Shown here piece by piece: positions 45,987 through 53,725 of a stretch of 64,000 nucleotides of DNA. The DNA comes from Sulfuricurvum sp. GTDB lineage: Bacteria > Campylobacterota > Campylobacteria > Campylobacterales > Sulfurimonadaceae. Position numbers and translations under genes: made by a program. The stretch is taken from the NCBI GenBank assembly GCA_030694265.1, contig JAUXYP010000001.1, positions 1-64,000 of the forward strand, in the 5' to 3' direction. The notes beneath the pieces are model-generated. The model had not been told where the DNA came from. It did not search any database and was given only the letters and a program-made list of their open reading frames with translations. Position 1 is the first letter of the stretch, and each line of letters starts with the position of its first letter.

Positions 45987-46320
45987 GAATTCACTGTGGT
46001 TGCGTTACAACCCTAACAAAACAATACGCGAAGTATTGGCACGTATTTATGCATGTGATGCGGTTGAAGTCAATGATGACGAACGTGTCCTTTATGCTTC
46101 GCTTAAACGCCATTTGACCAAAAAAGAGCTTCGCATGATTATGATGAATGAAGCGGAAGTAAGTACCGAAGAGATAGCGGCTGAAGTGGGGATGAGTGCG
46201 GCTGATTTAAAAAAAGCACAGTACAAAGCGTACCGAAAAATTCGTCAAGAAAAGATCCGTAATGATGTTAAAGCCGGGCCACAAAGTGAAGCTGTCGTTG
46301 AAGAAGATAACGAAGAATAA
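45979..46320 (+). CDS. small helix-turn-helix protein of unknown function
   Basis: This 113-residue protein is largely helical, with the segment LTKKELRMIMMNEAEVSTEE followed by IAAEVGMSAADLKKAQYKAYRKIRQEK, which looks like the tetrahelical HTH of sigma region 4. It ends in an acidic tail (VVEEDNEE). It overlaps serB by 8 bp, so the two are coupled. It may bind DNA or RNA polymerase; I do not recognise a named family. A sequence-specific regulator of serine metabolism is one guess. Confidence 0.65.
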   Translation: MLENSLWLRYNPNKTIREVLARIYACDAVEVNDDERVLYASLKRHLTKKELRMIMMNEAEVSTEEIAAEVGMSAADLKKAQYKAYRKIRQEKIRNDVKAGPQSEAVVEEDNEE

Positions 46321-46367
46321 ATGTCACCTTTTGACACAATAGCTTGAAAAAATTTTGAACTCAAATG

Positions 46368-46379
46368 GGGCTATAGCCC
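46368..46379. repeat. 12-bp palindrome after the HTH gene
   Basis: GGGCTATAGCCC is a perfect palindrome 48 bp after the stop codon and is followed by AT-rich DNA. It could form a short stem in RNA or bind a dimeric protein. Confidence 0.3.
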
Positions 46380-46429
46380 TATTAACCATTTATTTATTCT
46401 TTCTGGGCTAACATTAAACGAGAAAAGCT

Positions 46430-46468
46430 GCCTTCACTATTTTGTTAAATATAGATGAAGGTGTTTTT
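46430..46468 (+). terminator. probable Rho-independent terminator upstream of the cytochrome gene
   Basis: CCTTCA at 46431-46436 pairs with TGAAGG at 46456-46461, and the stem extends through CTAT and ATAG with one bulge. A GTGTTTTTAT run follows. It would end transcripts from the serB operon. Confidence 0.55.
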
Positions 46469-46480
46469 ATATAGAATTGT

Positions 46481-46486
46481 TATAAT
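46481..46486 (+). promoter_or_regulatory. putative -10 box for the cytochrome gene
   Basis: TATAAT within GAATTGTTATAATTAAAAT lies just after the terminator and 22 bp before the start at 46508, with AAAAGGGG as ribosome binding site. Confidence 0.45.
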
Positions 46487-46507
46487 TAAAATAAAAAGGG
46501 GAATGAT

Positions 46508-46840
46508 ATGACAAAGTCAACTTCATTATTGCTTGCAACAGTTGTCGCTTTCGGGATGATGGCTACAACTGCATCTGCAGATATCAAAAAAGGCCAAAAA
46601 GGCTATTTGAAAACATGTAAAAACTGTCATGGTAATGGTACAAAAGGTGCTGCTATGCATACACAAGCTGAGTGGGAAGCCCTATTTGCTAATGAGGGTG
46701 CTAGCATCATCGAAAAGCATAAAGGTACAAAAGCTGAGACATACTTCACTAGTCCAGGCTTCAAAGGTAGTGCACAAGATCTTCGTGATTTCTTATTTGA
46801 ATACGGCAATGATTCGGGCAACGTCCCTTCTTGCGGCTAA
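46508..46840 (+). CDS. small monohaem c-type cytochrome
   Basis: A signal peptide (about 1-24, cut after ASA) is followed by one haem-binding motif CKNCH at residues 37-41. A likely distal methionine is in AAMHTQAEW at Met50. The mature protein of about 86 residues is a class I-like periplasmic cytochrome, probably an electron carrier. It has its own promoter and terminator, so it is a single-gene unit. Its partner oxidase or dehydrogenase is not visible here. Confidence 0.85.
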   Translation: MTKSTSLLLATVVAFGMMATTASADIKKGQKGYLKTCKNCHGNGTKGAAMHTQAEWEALFANEGASIIEKHKGTKAETYFTSPGFKGSAQDLRDFLFEYGNDSGNVPSCG

Positions 46841-46849
46841 ATCGCATTT

Positions 46850-46880
46850 CATCCCTCCTTTGCGGGATGACTTCTCTTTA
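46850..46880 (+). terminator. possible terminator after the cytochrome gene
   Basis: CATCCC at 46850-46855 pairs with GGGATG at 46864-46869, followed by a pyrimidine-rich CTTCTCTTTATTCTTTC. The T-run is interrupted, so the call is moderate. Confidence 0.45.
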
Positions 46881-46976
46881 TTCTTTCTTTAATTATTTTC
46901 CACTCTCTATCTTTAACGCTTCCTGATTGACCAGTCAGCTACAATTTCTCTATTAAAGCGCATTTAAAGGGTTTAA

Positions 46977-47840
46977 ATGAAGATAGTTGTTTGCGGTATG
47001 AGTGGATTCGTGGGCAGCGCTTTACATGATTTTTTAACTGCACAGCATCATGAAGTCGTTTCTTTGAGCATACGTTCAGACACCCATGTGGAATCTATCG
47101 TCAAGATTTTAGACGGGTCGGATATTGTGATCAATCTTGCCGGTGCCAATATTTTAGGTCGTTGGAGTACAACGTATAAGAAGTTGTTGCGTTCAAGCAG
47201 ACTCGAAACAACTGCTTCTTTGACCCATGCATTAACCCATTGTATCAATCCTCCACGTACCTTGTTAAATGCTTCAGCTGTCGGGGTGTATGACTCCTAT
47301 CATCAGCATGACGAGTACTCACGCCATCTTGGGAATGATTTTTTAGCTTCCTTGGTTCAAGAGTGGGAAGAAGCGGCATTAAGCGCTAAAGCTCTGGGTA
47401 CTCGTGTGTGTATTATGCGTTTTGGTGTTGTTTACGGAAACGGTGGAGGAGCGATGGCGAAAATCCTCCCGCCGTTTACGTTGGGACTTGGCGGGAGAAT
47501 GGGGGATGGATTTCAGATGATTTCTTGGATTCATGTGGAAGATTTGGTACGTGCGTGCCTGTTTTTTATTGAGAATGAAGAACAAGAAGGGGTCTTTAAT
47601 TTGACCACGTTAGAACCGATTTGTAATCTTCAGCAGACTAAAAAAATAGGAAAACATCTTCATCGTCCGACATTTATGAGCATACCCTCATGGGTAGTAA
47701 AGTTGATTTTCGGTGAGGGGTCGTGCGTGATGCTTGATTCTAAAGAGGTGTACCCAAGACGTCTTCAGGAAGCGGGATTTACGTTTAAGTATCCTACATT
47801 TGACAGTGCGATGGAGCAAATTGTTCACGACCAAGGGTAA
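46977..47840 (+). CDS. TIGR01777-family NAD(P)-binding epimerase-like protein
   Basis: This atypical SDR has an N-terminal nucleotide-binding loop GMSGFVGSAL, the INLAGANI segment, LLNASAVGVY with the catalytic-type Tyr, and MRFGVVYGNGGGAM, ending with the SWIHVEDLVRAC motif typical of TIGR01777 (SulA/YfcH-like). The substrate is unknown. Length (287) fits. Its 3' end overlaps pfkA on the other strand by 47 bp. Confidence 0.88.
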   Translation: MKIVVCGMSGFVGSALHDFLTAQHHEVVSLSIRSDTHVESIVKILDGSDIVINLAGANILGRWSTTYKKLLRSSRLETTASLTHALTHCINPPRTLLNASAVGVYDSYHQHDEYSRHLGNDFLASLVQEWEEAALSAKALGTRVCIMRFGVVYGNGGGAMAKILPPFTLGLGGRMGDGFQMISWIHVEDLVRACLFFIENEEQEGVFNLTTLEPICNLQQTKKIGKHLHRPTFMSIPSWVVKLIFGEGSCVMLDSKEVYPRRLQEAGFTFKYPTFDSAMEQIVHDQG

Positions 47841-48774
47841 GAAGCTCTGGATCCAAACGGTAGGGATTGAGGGCGACTTCAGTAATGCTTTTTAAATTAA
47901 AATGGCTTTTTGTGTAGCAGACTACTGAGTTGTTGTTCTCTTCTAGCAGAGCATCAATGGCGTACGTTACAAACTGAAAGGCCATAAGCCGATCGTATAC
48001 ACTCGGATTTCCTCCGCGTTGAATATGCCCCAATACGCTGACACGTGATTCAAATCCTAACTCTTCTTCAAACCATCGGGCTATTTCAGGGGCATTTTTG
48101 AGACCCTCAGAAACGATGGCGATGAAATAATCACGCCCCTTACGTATTTGAGACTCAAAACACCCTTTATATTCACGGATATCAAAGGGGATTTCGGGTA
48201 TCAGACACACTTCAGCGCCAGATGTGATGGCGGATACGAGGGCCAAGTAGCCGCAGTTACGCCCCATTGTTTCGATGACAAAAGCACGTCTAAAGGAGGA
48301 TGCGGTATCTCGGATGGAATCAATGGCATTTTTTATGACATTGAGTGCGGTGTCGACACCGAGACAGTAATCGGTGCCGTTGATATCGTTGTCAATGGTC
48401 GAGGGGATACCGCAAAAGGCAATGCCGGTTTCATCATGAAAACGTTCCATTCCGCGGAAACTGCCATCACCCCCAAGGACAACAAGTTTTGTAATCCCTT
48501 TTTGACGTAAGTTTTCAGCAGCGATGGCTCGATATGAAGCTTCTTTGAAGCGTGTGGAACGCGCTGATCGAATTTTGGTTCCGCCGCGTGTCAGGATACC
48601 TGCGACATCTTCGTAGTGGGCTTCGCTAATGTGATTATCGATGAGTCCTTCATACCCGTGATAGACAAAAAAAGGCTGTATCCCTTTGGCATACGCATAT
48701 TCAACAAAACGTTTGAGGGCAGGATTCATCCCTGAGACATCGCCTCCGGAGCAGAGGATGGCTATTTTATCCAT
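47794..48774 (-). CDS. pfkA: ATP-dependent 6-phosphofructokinase
   Basis: PfkA phosphorylates fructose 6-phosphate in glycolysis. Seen are LCSGGDVSGMN, the GGDGS loop with Gly104 (ATP rather than pyrophosphate type), the catalytic STIDND with Asp128 (usual GTIDND), ETMGRNCGYLA and GHIQRGGNPS. Length (326) is normal. It is the last gene of a run starting at the MlaE-like permease: its start overlaps the lipoprotein gene by 13 bp. Many Campylobacter lack this enzyme, which supports a different, free-living member of the phylum. Confidence 0.95.
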   Translation of the reverse strand: MDKIAILCSGGDVSGMNPALKRFVEYAYAKGIQPFFVYHGYEGLIDNHISEAHYEDVAGILTRGGTKIRSARSTRFKEASYRAIAAENLRQKGITKLVVLGGDGSFRGMERFHDETGIAFCGIPSTIDNDINGTDYCLGVDTALNVIKNAIDSIRDTASSFRRAFVIETMGRNCGYLALVSAITSGAEVCLIPEIPFDIREYKGCFESQIRKGRDYFIAIVSEGLKNAPEIARWFEEELGFESRVSVLGHIQRGGNPSVYDRLMAFQFVTYAIDALLEENNNSVVCYTKSHFNLKSITEVALNPYRLDPELLTLGREQFAPSHCQM

Positions 48775-49382
48775 CTATTTTCCTTCATGGTAAGGGTAAG
48801 CCAAGAAATACATTGGTTAGAGAGTTCATGAGTTGCCTTTGTAAAAGCGGTTACTCCTCCGCGAGCATCCCTGCTTGCAGCGGGTACAGTGATGATAAAT
48901 CGTTGTGAAGCAAGCGTTTTTCTAGTTTTTGAATCCATCAGAATATAGGTAATATCTATATAGGCATCGCTTGTTTTGTCTTCGTGTATACGATGATAAA
49001 AGGAAGAGAGTGTTGATTCAAGTAATAAATCACTATTGGTCGTTGATGTTTTAGGCGCAAGTGCAGAAAAGAGTTGTTTGTCATCGAGGGTCGCTAAGAG
49101 TACCCGATCCATCATCATACTTGGGGCATCATTCCAGCGACTGTACAAATAGGCACCAACCTCTTGCTGATCGGTCAGATAGAACAGGGCTTTGCTAGAC
49201 AGCGAAGGAGCTGCCTGTGTTCCGGCCAATTTTAGGATTAATGATGATTGAGGGGTAAGTGAACGGCTAGTTGCACTGGAAGGTAGTGTCAGAGTGTACG
49301 TTGTTACCGGAGGGGTGATGGTAGCACATCCGGTTAGGAAGATTCCCAAAAATGACAATAACAATAAGCGTATACGGATCAT
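48762..49382 (-). CDS. ABC-type transport auxiliary lipoprotein (PqiC/YmbA-like)
   Basis: The signal peptide ends in the lipobox FLTGC (Cys19), so the protein is lipidated. The rest matches the auxiliary component of Mla/Pqi-type systems, with TYTLTLPS near the mature start, and the segments LILKLAGTQ, YSRWNDAPSMMMDRVL and SFYHRI. It would sit on the periplasmic face of the outer membrane and work with the MlaD-like protein. It lies 2 bp after mlaD and overlaps pfkA. Confidence 0.83.
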   Translation of the reverse strand: MIRIRLLLLSFLGIFLTGCATITPPVTTYTLTLPSSATSRSLTPQSSLILKLAGTQAAPSLSSKALFYLTDQQEVGAYLYSRWNDAPSMMMDRVLLATLDDKQLFSALAPKTSTTNSDLLLESTLSSFYHRIHEDKTSDAYIDITYILMDSKTRKTLASQRFIITVPAASRDARGGVTAFTKATHELSNQCISWLTLTMKENRWIK

Positions 49383-49384
49383 GA

Positions 49385-50341
49385 TTATTCTCCCGGGCCT
49401 GGTTTAGGTTTTGACTTTTTCAACAAAATATCTGAAGGGCTTTGCTGAAGAGTTTGGAGGGTCGACTCCATCTCTTGGGTTAGGATTTTACTCTGCTCTA
49501 TAAGCGTATTGAGCTCGTTGAGAGTAGGCGCTGTGATTGTTTGAAGATTATAATCTCCTCTATCCAGAGTGGACTCAATTTTTTGGATGAGTGCATGGCT
49601 GTCTTTGGACGTGCTTTCTAAAGATTGCAGAGTGTTATTTAGCTTATTTTGTACCTGAATGGAAGTGTGCTTGGCACTGAGTGCCGTATCGTTGATAGTC
49701 TCAAGCGTGTGACTGGCATTTGTTTCCAATGCAATACCCTGAGAAAGCAGCAGTTTAATATGGGTGTGATACCCATCAATTTGCTCAGTTAAAGAGCGTA
49801 GTTTTTCTAGAGATTGGGCTACGTTATGAATATTTTGATCGCTTAAGAAAAGGTTCGCACGATCCAAGGTCGTAGAGAGTTTTGTAGCAACACTGCTCAG
49901 CGATTCATCAAGCCTTTTGATCAACGAGGGTGAGGTTGGAATGGTTGCTATATCTTTATCCGTACTGAGAAGAAGAGATGCATTTTTTGAGCCTCCATCA
50001 ATTTCCAGATAGGCAAGACCGGTAATGCCGTAAAATTTTAAAATGGCGAAAGAATCGGTTTTAATAGGTGTTTCTTTTTTGACTTTTAGCGTTAGCTCTA
50101 CTTCTTCACTGTTCTTTGGGTTGATTTGGATGGACGCAACTTTTCCAATGTCAACACCATGATATTTAACGGCGGCTTCCGGAGCTAGACCTGCGACTGA
50201 CTCCGTGAGATAAACTTTGTAATGGGTATAAGCATTGATGTTGTCATTGTATTTTCCAAGCCAGAAAGCAAACGCGATCAAGCCACTGCTAAAAAGCAGT
50301 AAAAATAGACCGGTTAATGTATAGTCAACTTTGGATTCCAT
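49385..50341 (-). CDS. mlaD: MlaD/MCE-domain lipid transport protein
   Basis: One N-terminal membrane segment (about 8-28) anchors a single MCE domain (about 38-120) with the pattern VAGLAPEAAVKYHGVDIGKV. A long helical region follows (about 140-310). MCE proteins form hexameric rings that pass phospholipids across the periplasm. The long helical tail is like those of tube-forming MCE proteins rather than short E. coli MlaD. It overlaps the ATPase gene by 17 bp. Confidence 0.88.
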   Translation of the reverse strand: MESKVDYTLTGLFLLLFSSGLIAFAFWLGKYNDNINAYTHYKVYLTESVAGLAPEAAVKYHGVDIGKVASIQINPKNSEEVELTLKVKKETPIKTDSFAILKFYGITGLAYLEIDGGSKNASLLLSTDKDIATIPTSPSLIKRLDESLSSVATKLSTTLDRANLFLSDQNIHNVAQSLEKLRSLTEQIDGYHTHIKLLLSQGIALETNASHTLETINDTALSAKHTSIQVQNKLNNTLQSLESTSKDSHALIQKIESTLDRGDYNLQTITAPTLNELNTLIEQSKILTQEMESTLQTLQQSPSDILLKKSKPKPGPGE

Positions 50342-51107
50342 GGATCTCCTTTTGATGAGATGTTTGTACAGTAGTTTGAAAAAAGTATTCGATTAACGGG
50401 TGATTGATGGCTAGAACCTCTTCCAACGACCCTTCGGCAACCACTTTGGCTTCACCCAGCAGGGCAAATCGATCAACAATATGGTGTATGGTATCCAAAT
50501 CATGCGTTACCATGACTACAGTCAGCCCTAACAAATCGCGTAATTGATAGATAAGGGTATCAAATTGGCGGGCGCTAAATGGATCCAAACCGGAGGTGGG
50601 TTCATCCAAGAATAAAAGTTTCGGATCAAGAGCAAGCGCACGGGCAAGTGCGGCACGTTTGACCATCCCTCCGCTAAGTTGGCTTGGATAGAGATAGCGC
50701 GCATGAGCAGGAAGGCCGACAATATCAATTTTGAGTTTGACAAGTTCATTAATAAGATTAGCCGGTAAATCGGTATATTCTCGGTAGAGAAGCTCAATGT
50801 TTTGACCCACTGTCAAAGAGGAAAAGAGGGCTCCGGATTGGAATAAGACCCCCCACTTCTGACGTAGATTCTGAGCCTCTTCGGGACTTAGCGTAGCAAT
50901 ATTTTGTCCAAGGACAGTAATGGTACCACTTTGTGGCCGCTGAAGCAGGATCATCTCTCGAAGCAGGGTCGATTTTCCTGATCCGCTCCCTCCTAGCAGA
51001 GCATAGATTTCATGTTCATGAATCGTACAGTTGATATGGTCATGCACAATAGTATCTCCAAATGCTGTGACCACATCTTGAACTTGAATAATTGGTTGAC
51101 TACTCAT
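50325..51107 (-). CDS. mlaF: MlaF-type ABC transporter ATP-binding protein
   Basis: The ATPase shows Walker A GGSGSGKST, the Q-loop in GVLFQSGALFSSLTVGQN, the signature LSGGMVKRAALARALAL, and Walker B LLFLDEPTSGLD. The GMVKRA form of the signature is typical of MlaF-like proteins of MCE systems. Length 260. It overlaps mlaE by 4 bp and mlaD by 17 bp. Confidence 0.93.
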   Translation of the reverse strand: MSSQPIIQVQDVVTAFGDTIVHDHINCTIHEHEIYALLGGSGSGKSTLLREMILLQRPQSGTITVLGQNIATLSPEEAQNLRQKWGVLFQSGALFSSLTVGQNIELLYREYTDLPANLINELVKLKIDIVGLPAHARYLYPSQLSGGMVKRAALARALALDPKLLFLDEPTSGLDPFSARQFDTLIYQLRDLLGLTVVMVTHDLDTIHHIVDRFALLGEAKVVAEGSLEEVLAINHPLIEYFFQTTVQTSHQKEIHGIQS

Positions 51108-52222
51108 AATTTGAGTTCCGTGAGTAAAACTGAGAAAAGAGCATCGCAGGCAATGACCAAAAAGATAGAATTAACGACACTTACTGTTGTATAGTGGCCG
51201 ATACTTTCGGTATTTAAAGATATTTGAAAGCCTCTGTAGGTACTTGCCATGGCAATGAGGAAAGCGAAGAAAGGTCCTTTCACAATGCCGATAACATAAT
51301 GCTTGATTGCAAGTGCTCCTTTTAAACGATATAAAAACTCGTTAAACGAGAGATTCGCTTGTGCTTTGGCAACGACCATGCCGCCAAAGATACCGATGAG
51401 GTCTGCAAAAAAGATAAGCAGAGGCATTACAAGTATAAGTGCAAAAACTCTAGGCCATACTAAAAAAATAAAAGGGTCAAAACCCATAGTTCTCATAGCA
51501 TCAATTTCTTGGGTCATTTTCATTGCCCCGATTTGTGCTGTAAATGCAGATCCGCTACGCCCCGCAACAACAATGGCAGTAATCAAAGGAGCTAATTCAC
51601 GCGTAAGGGAAATACCTATCGTATCTACAATGAAAATATCGGCTCCAAATTTTTGCAGTTGAACTAGACTTTGAAACGCGATAACGACACCGATTAAAAA
51701 TGCGCTTATACCAATGATAGGCAGCGCAGTGATCCCTGTTGTATAAATATGGACCATAATAGAGTGATAGCGTATTTTGCCCGGATAACGCAATGTATAC
51801 AGAAGCAGAACAAAGGCTTCTCCTAAAAATGCCAGAAATTTTCCAACACCCTGAATATTTTCATATCCTTCTCTACCTAAATTATGGAGCCATGAGTGAA
51901 TTTTTACAGGCGGGGCATCTTGATGTGGATGTTTGTAGAGGAGGCTGTAAAGTTTTGTATGGGTGCCATTGGTTCCAACAAGCTCGGATACCACCCCCTG
52001 ATTCTCAAAGTTTCGGTAATAAAGTTGCAATAAAGCAATCCCAGCCGAGTCAAGTTCGGTAATCTGTGATATATCCCATCGTAAAGGCTTCAGGGGTTTG
52101 AACAATTCTAAATTTTGAGCTACAGCGGCAAGATTTGGCAATGTCCACACACCATGGCACTGCAGGGTAATATGAGCAGGATCATCGATAATGGTAAGCA
52201 TAGCAAGAGATAAGCTTTTCAT
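51104..52222 (-). CDS. mlaE: MlaE-type permease with N-terminal STAS domain
   Basis: Residues 1-115 form a STAS domain (LRWDISQITELDSAGIALLQL), the part that in E. coli is the separate MlaB. The MlaE permease follows from about 125 to 372 with some five membrane segments and the conserved VVAGRSGSAFTAQIGAMKMT and EIDAMRTMGFDP loops. A fused STAS-MlaE explains the absence of a mlaB gene. The first ATG lacks a clear ribosome binding site, so the ATG 21 bp later could be used. It heads the operon mlaE-mlaF-mlaD-lipoprotein-pfkA. Confidence 0.92.
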   Translation of the reverse strand: MKSLSLAMLTIIDDPAHITLQCHGVWTLPNLAAVAQNLELFKPLKPLRWDISQITELDSAGIALLQLYYRNFENQGVVSELVGTNGTHTKLYSLLYKHPHQDAPPVKIHSWLHNLGREGYENIQGVGKFLAFLGEAFVLLLYTLRYPGKIRYHSIMVHIYTTGITALPIIGISAFLIGVVIAFQSLVQLQKFGADIFIVDTIGISLTRELAPLITAIVVAGRSGSAFTAQIGAMKMTQEIDAMRTMGFDPFIFLVWPRVFALILVMPLLIFFADLIGIFGGMVVAKAQANLSFNEFLYRLKGALAIKHYVIGIVKGPFFAFLIAMASTYRGFQISLNTESIGHYTTVSVVNSIFLVIACDALFSVLLTELKL

Positions 52223-52279
52223 AAGTTATTGTAACATAAGGAGATCAAATTTTAGATACATGTAGGTGTTATGAAATAC

Positions 52280-52300
52280 GCAATGTGGACCATGCATTGC
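52280..52300. repeat. inverted repeat upstream of the carboxypeptidase gene
   Basis: GCAATG at 52280-52285 and CATTGC at 52295-52300 form a perfect inverted repeat with a 9-bp centre, 37 bp before the dacA-like start. It could be an operator; no regulator is known. Confidence 0.3.
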
Positions 52301-52336
52301 TTAATAGAGGGAATAAAATGCATTTAGGAAACAATT

Positions 52337-53146
52337 ATGACACTCATAAAAACTATAGGAATATGTCTAGCCCTCTCTATTACGACTTATGCGAGTATCG
52401 ACAAATCAGAACTTGACGGGCTAAAAATAGGGGCATTGCTCATCAAAGATTTAAATACCAAACATATTTTGTATGCCAAAGATGCTCAAAAACGGGTTAG
52501 CCCTGCGAGTTTAACCAAAGTAATGACGGTGGTTTTAGCGATACAAAGCGGTAAAATGAATCAAGCTGTGACCATTACACGGGAAATGACCCAAGTTAAG
52601 CCAACGATTGCCGGATACAAACGGGGTGACGTTGTATTGATGTCCGATTTGGTTAAAGCGGCGATGATCAAATCAGACAACGATGCGGCAAAAGCAATTG
52701 CGATTACGGTTGGTGGGGACGAAGAACATTTTGTTGCATTGATGAATAGCAAAGCTCGACAAATAGGGATGAGGAATACCCATTTTAGCAATCCGTGCGG
52801 ATATGATGGAAAAGATCACTACTCATCCCCCACTGATTTGTTAAAAATGACAGAATATGCAATCACCAGCACAACGTTTAATACGATCAGCAAACTAAAC
52901 AGCCACACCTATTATGCACTTAATAAAGGCAAACTCAAGCAGTTTACGGCGTATACGCATAATCGCCTACTTAACCGTTATCAGTATGCGGTAGGGGTCA
53001 AAACAGGATTTACCAATAAAGCGGGTGCCTGTTTGATAGCACGTGCTAAAAAAGATGGGAAAGATTGTTTGATTGTGATGATGAATTCCAAAGTAGATCG
53101 TTGGAAAACCGCGAAACAGATTTTTGAGCAGGTATTAAACGGTTAA
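52337..53146 (+). CDS. D-alanyl-D-alanine carboxypeptidase (PBP5-like, short)
   Basis: The protein trims the terminal D-Ala from peptidoglycan stems or acts as an endopeptidase. A signal peptide (about 1-19) precedes the penicillin-binding core with SLTK (Ser58, Lys61), SDN in MIKSDNDAA (about 113) and KTG in GVKTGFT (about 221). At 269 residues it lacks the C-terminal beta domain and amphipathic helix of PBP5, so it would be soluble in the periplasm, nearer to PBP7 in form. It converges with the UDG gene, overlapping by 12 bp. Confidence 0.92.
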   Translation: MTLIKTIGICLALSITTYASIDKSELDGLKIGALLIKDLNTKHILYAKDAQKRVSPASLTKVMTVVLAIQSGKMNQAVTITREMTQVKPTIAGYKRGDVVLMSDLVKAAMIKSDNDAAKAIAITVGGDEEHFVALMNSKARQIGMRNTHFSNPCGYDGKDHYSSPTDLLKMTEYAITSTTFNTISKLNSHTYYALNKGKLKQFTAYTHNRLLNRYQYAVGVKTGFTNKAGACLIARAKKDGKDCLIVMMNSKVDRWKTAKQIFEQVLNG

Positions 53147-53629
53147 AAATTTCTGTATAAATGCTTTATACAGTACTTCTTTATCTTCTTGTGACATCGA
53201 GGCATGTGCCGGTGAGGTAGAAGGAAGAAGTACTTTCTCTATCGGGGTGTCTTTGAAATATTTATCAAACAAATCATATGCTTTCTTGCCCGTAAATCCA
53301 ATTGCAGTGATATTGGGATAGGTTTGCAAAAAAGTATGAAAATTGTTGGGCATAATCCCTTTTAAATTACTATCGCTCGAGTTTTCTCTCTCACAAGAAC
53401 CAATGACATCCCACAAGCCGATTTTATGTGTCAAACAAAATGCTATTTTGGCTTCATTGTCTGGAAGGACTACGTTGAAAATCATCTCCATGATTGGCCA
53501 AAAGGCATTACGCTTATGAGCATAATAAAAGGACTGATCAAAGGATGCAATACTGGGAAAGCTTCCTAAAAAAAGGATACGCGTATTATCATCGATGATG
53601 GGTGAAAAGGGGTGTAAATACGATTTCAT
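53135..53629 (-). CDS. DNA-deoxyinosine glycosylase (UDG family 6)
   Basis: This 164-residue protein matches the hypoxanthine-DNA glycosylase family: ILFLGSFPSIASFDQSFYYA (20 residues, spanning motif 1), then HKRNAFWPIM, the IGLWDVIGSCER segment with a conserved Asp, and the C-terminal motif LPSTSPAHA. Members remove deaminated bases, chiefly hypoxanthine from deoxyinosine. It is divergent from purH. A canonical Ung is also present at 56670. Confidence 0.88.
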   Translation of the reverse strand: MKSYLHPFSPIIDDNTRILFLGSFPSIASFDQSFYYAHKRNAFWPIMEMIFNVVLPDNEAKIAFCLTHKIGLWDVIGSCERENSSDSNLKGIMPNNFHTFLQTYPNITAIGFTGKKAYDLFDKYFKDTPIEKVLLPSTSPAHASMSQEDKEVLYKAFIQKFLTV

Positions 53630-53675
53630 AATAGAAATTTTAGCTAAATTTACCTTCCCCTAAACCACGCTGGGC

Positions 53676-53681
53676 TATAAT
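53676..53681 (+). promoter_or_regulatory. putative -10 box for purH
   Basis: TGGGCTATAATTCGG contains TATAAT with TGGGC before it, 45 bp upstream of the purH start; AAAGGA at 53715-53720 is the ribosome binding site. Confidence 0.45.
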
Positions 53682-53725
53682 TCGGCCACTAATTTATGGG
53701 TAAAACCCCCACTCAAAGGAAAGTC

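Noticed and set aside
48655-48700. Possible third copy of the dispersed repeat (ATCCCTTTGGC within pfkA)
   Set aside because: Only about 11 bp match and they lie in conserved coding sequence; no hairpin partner.
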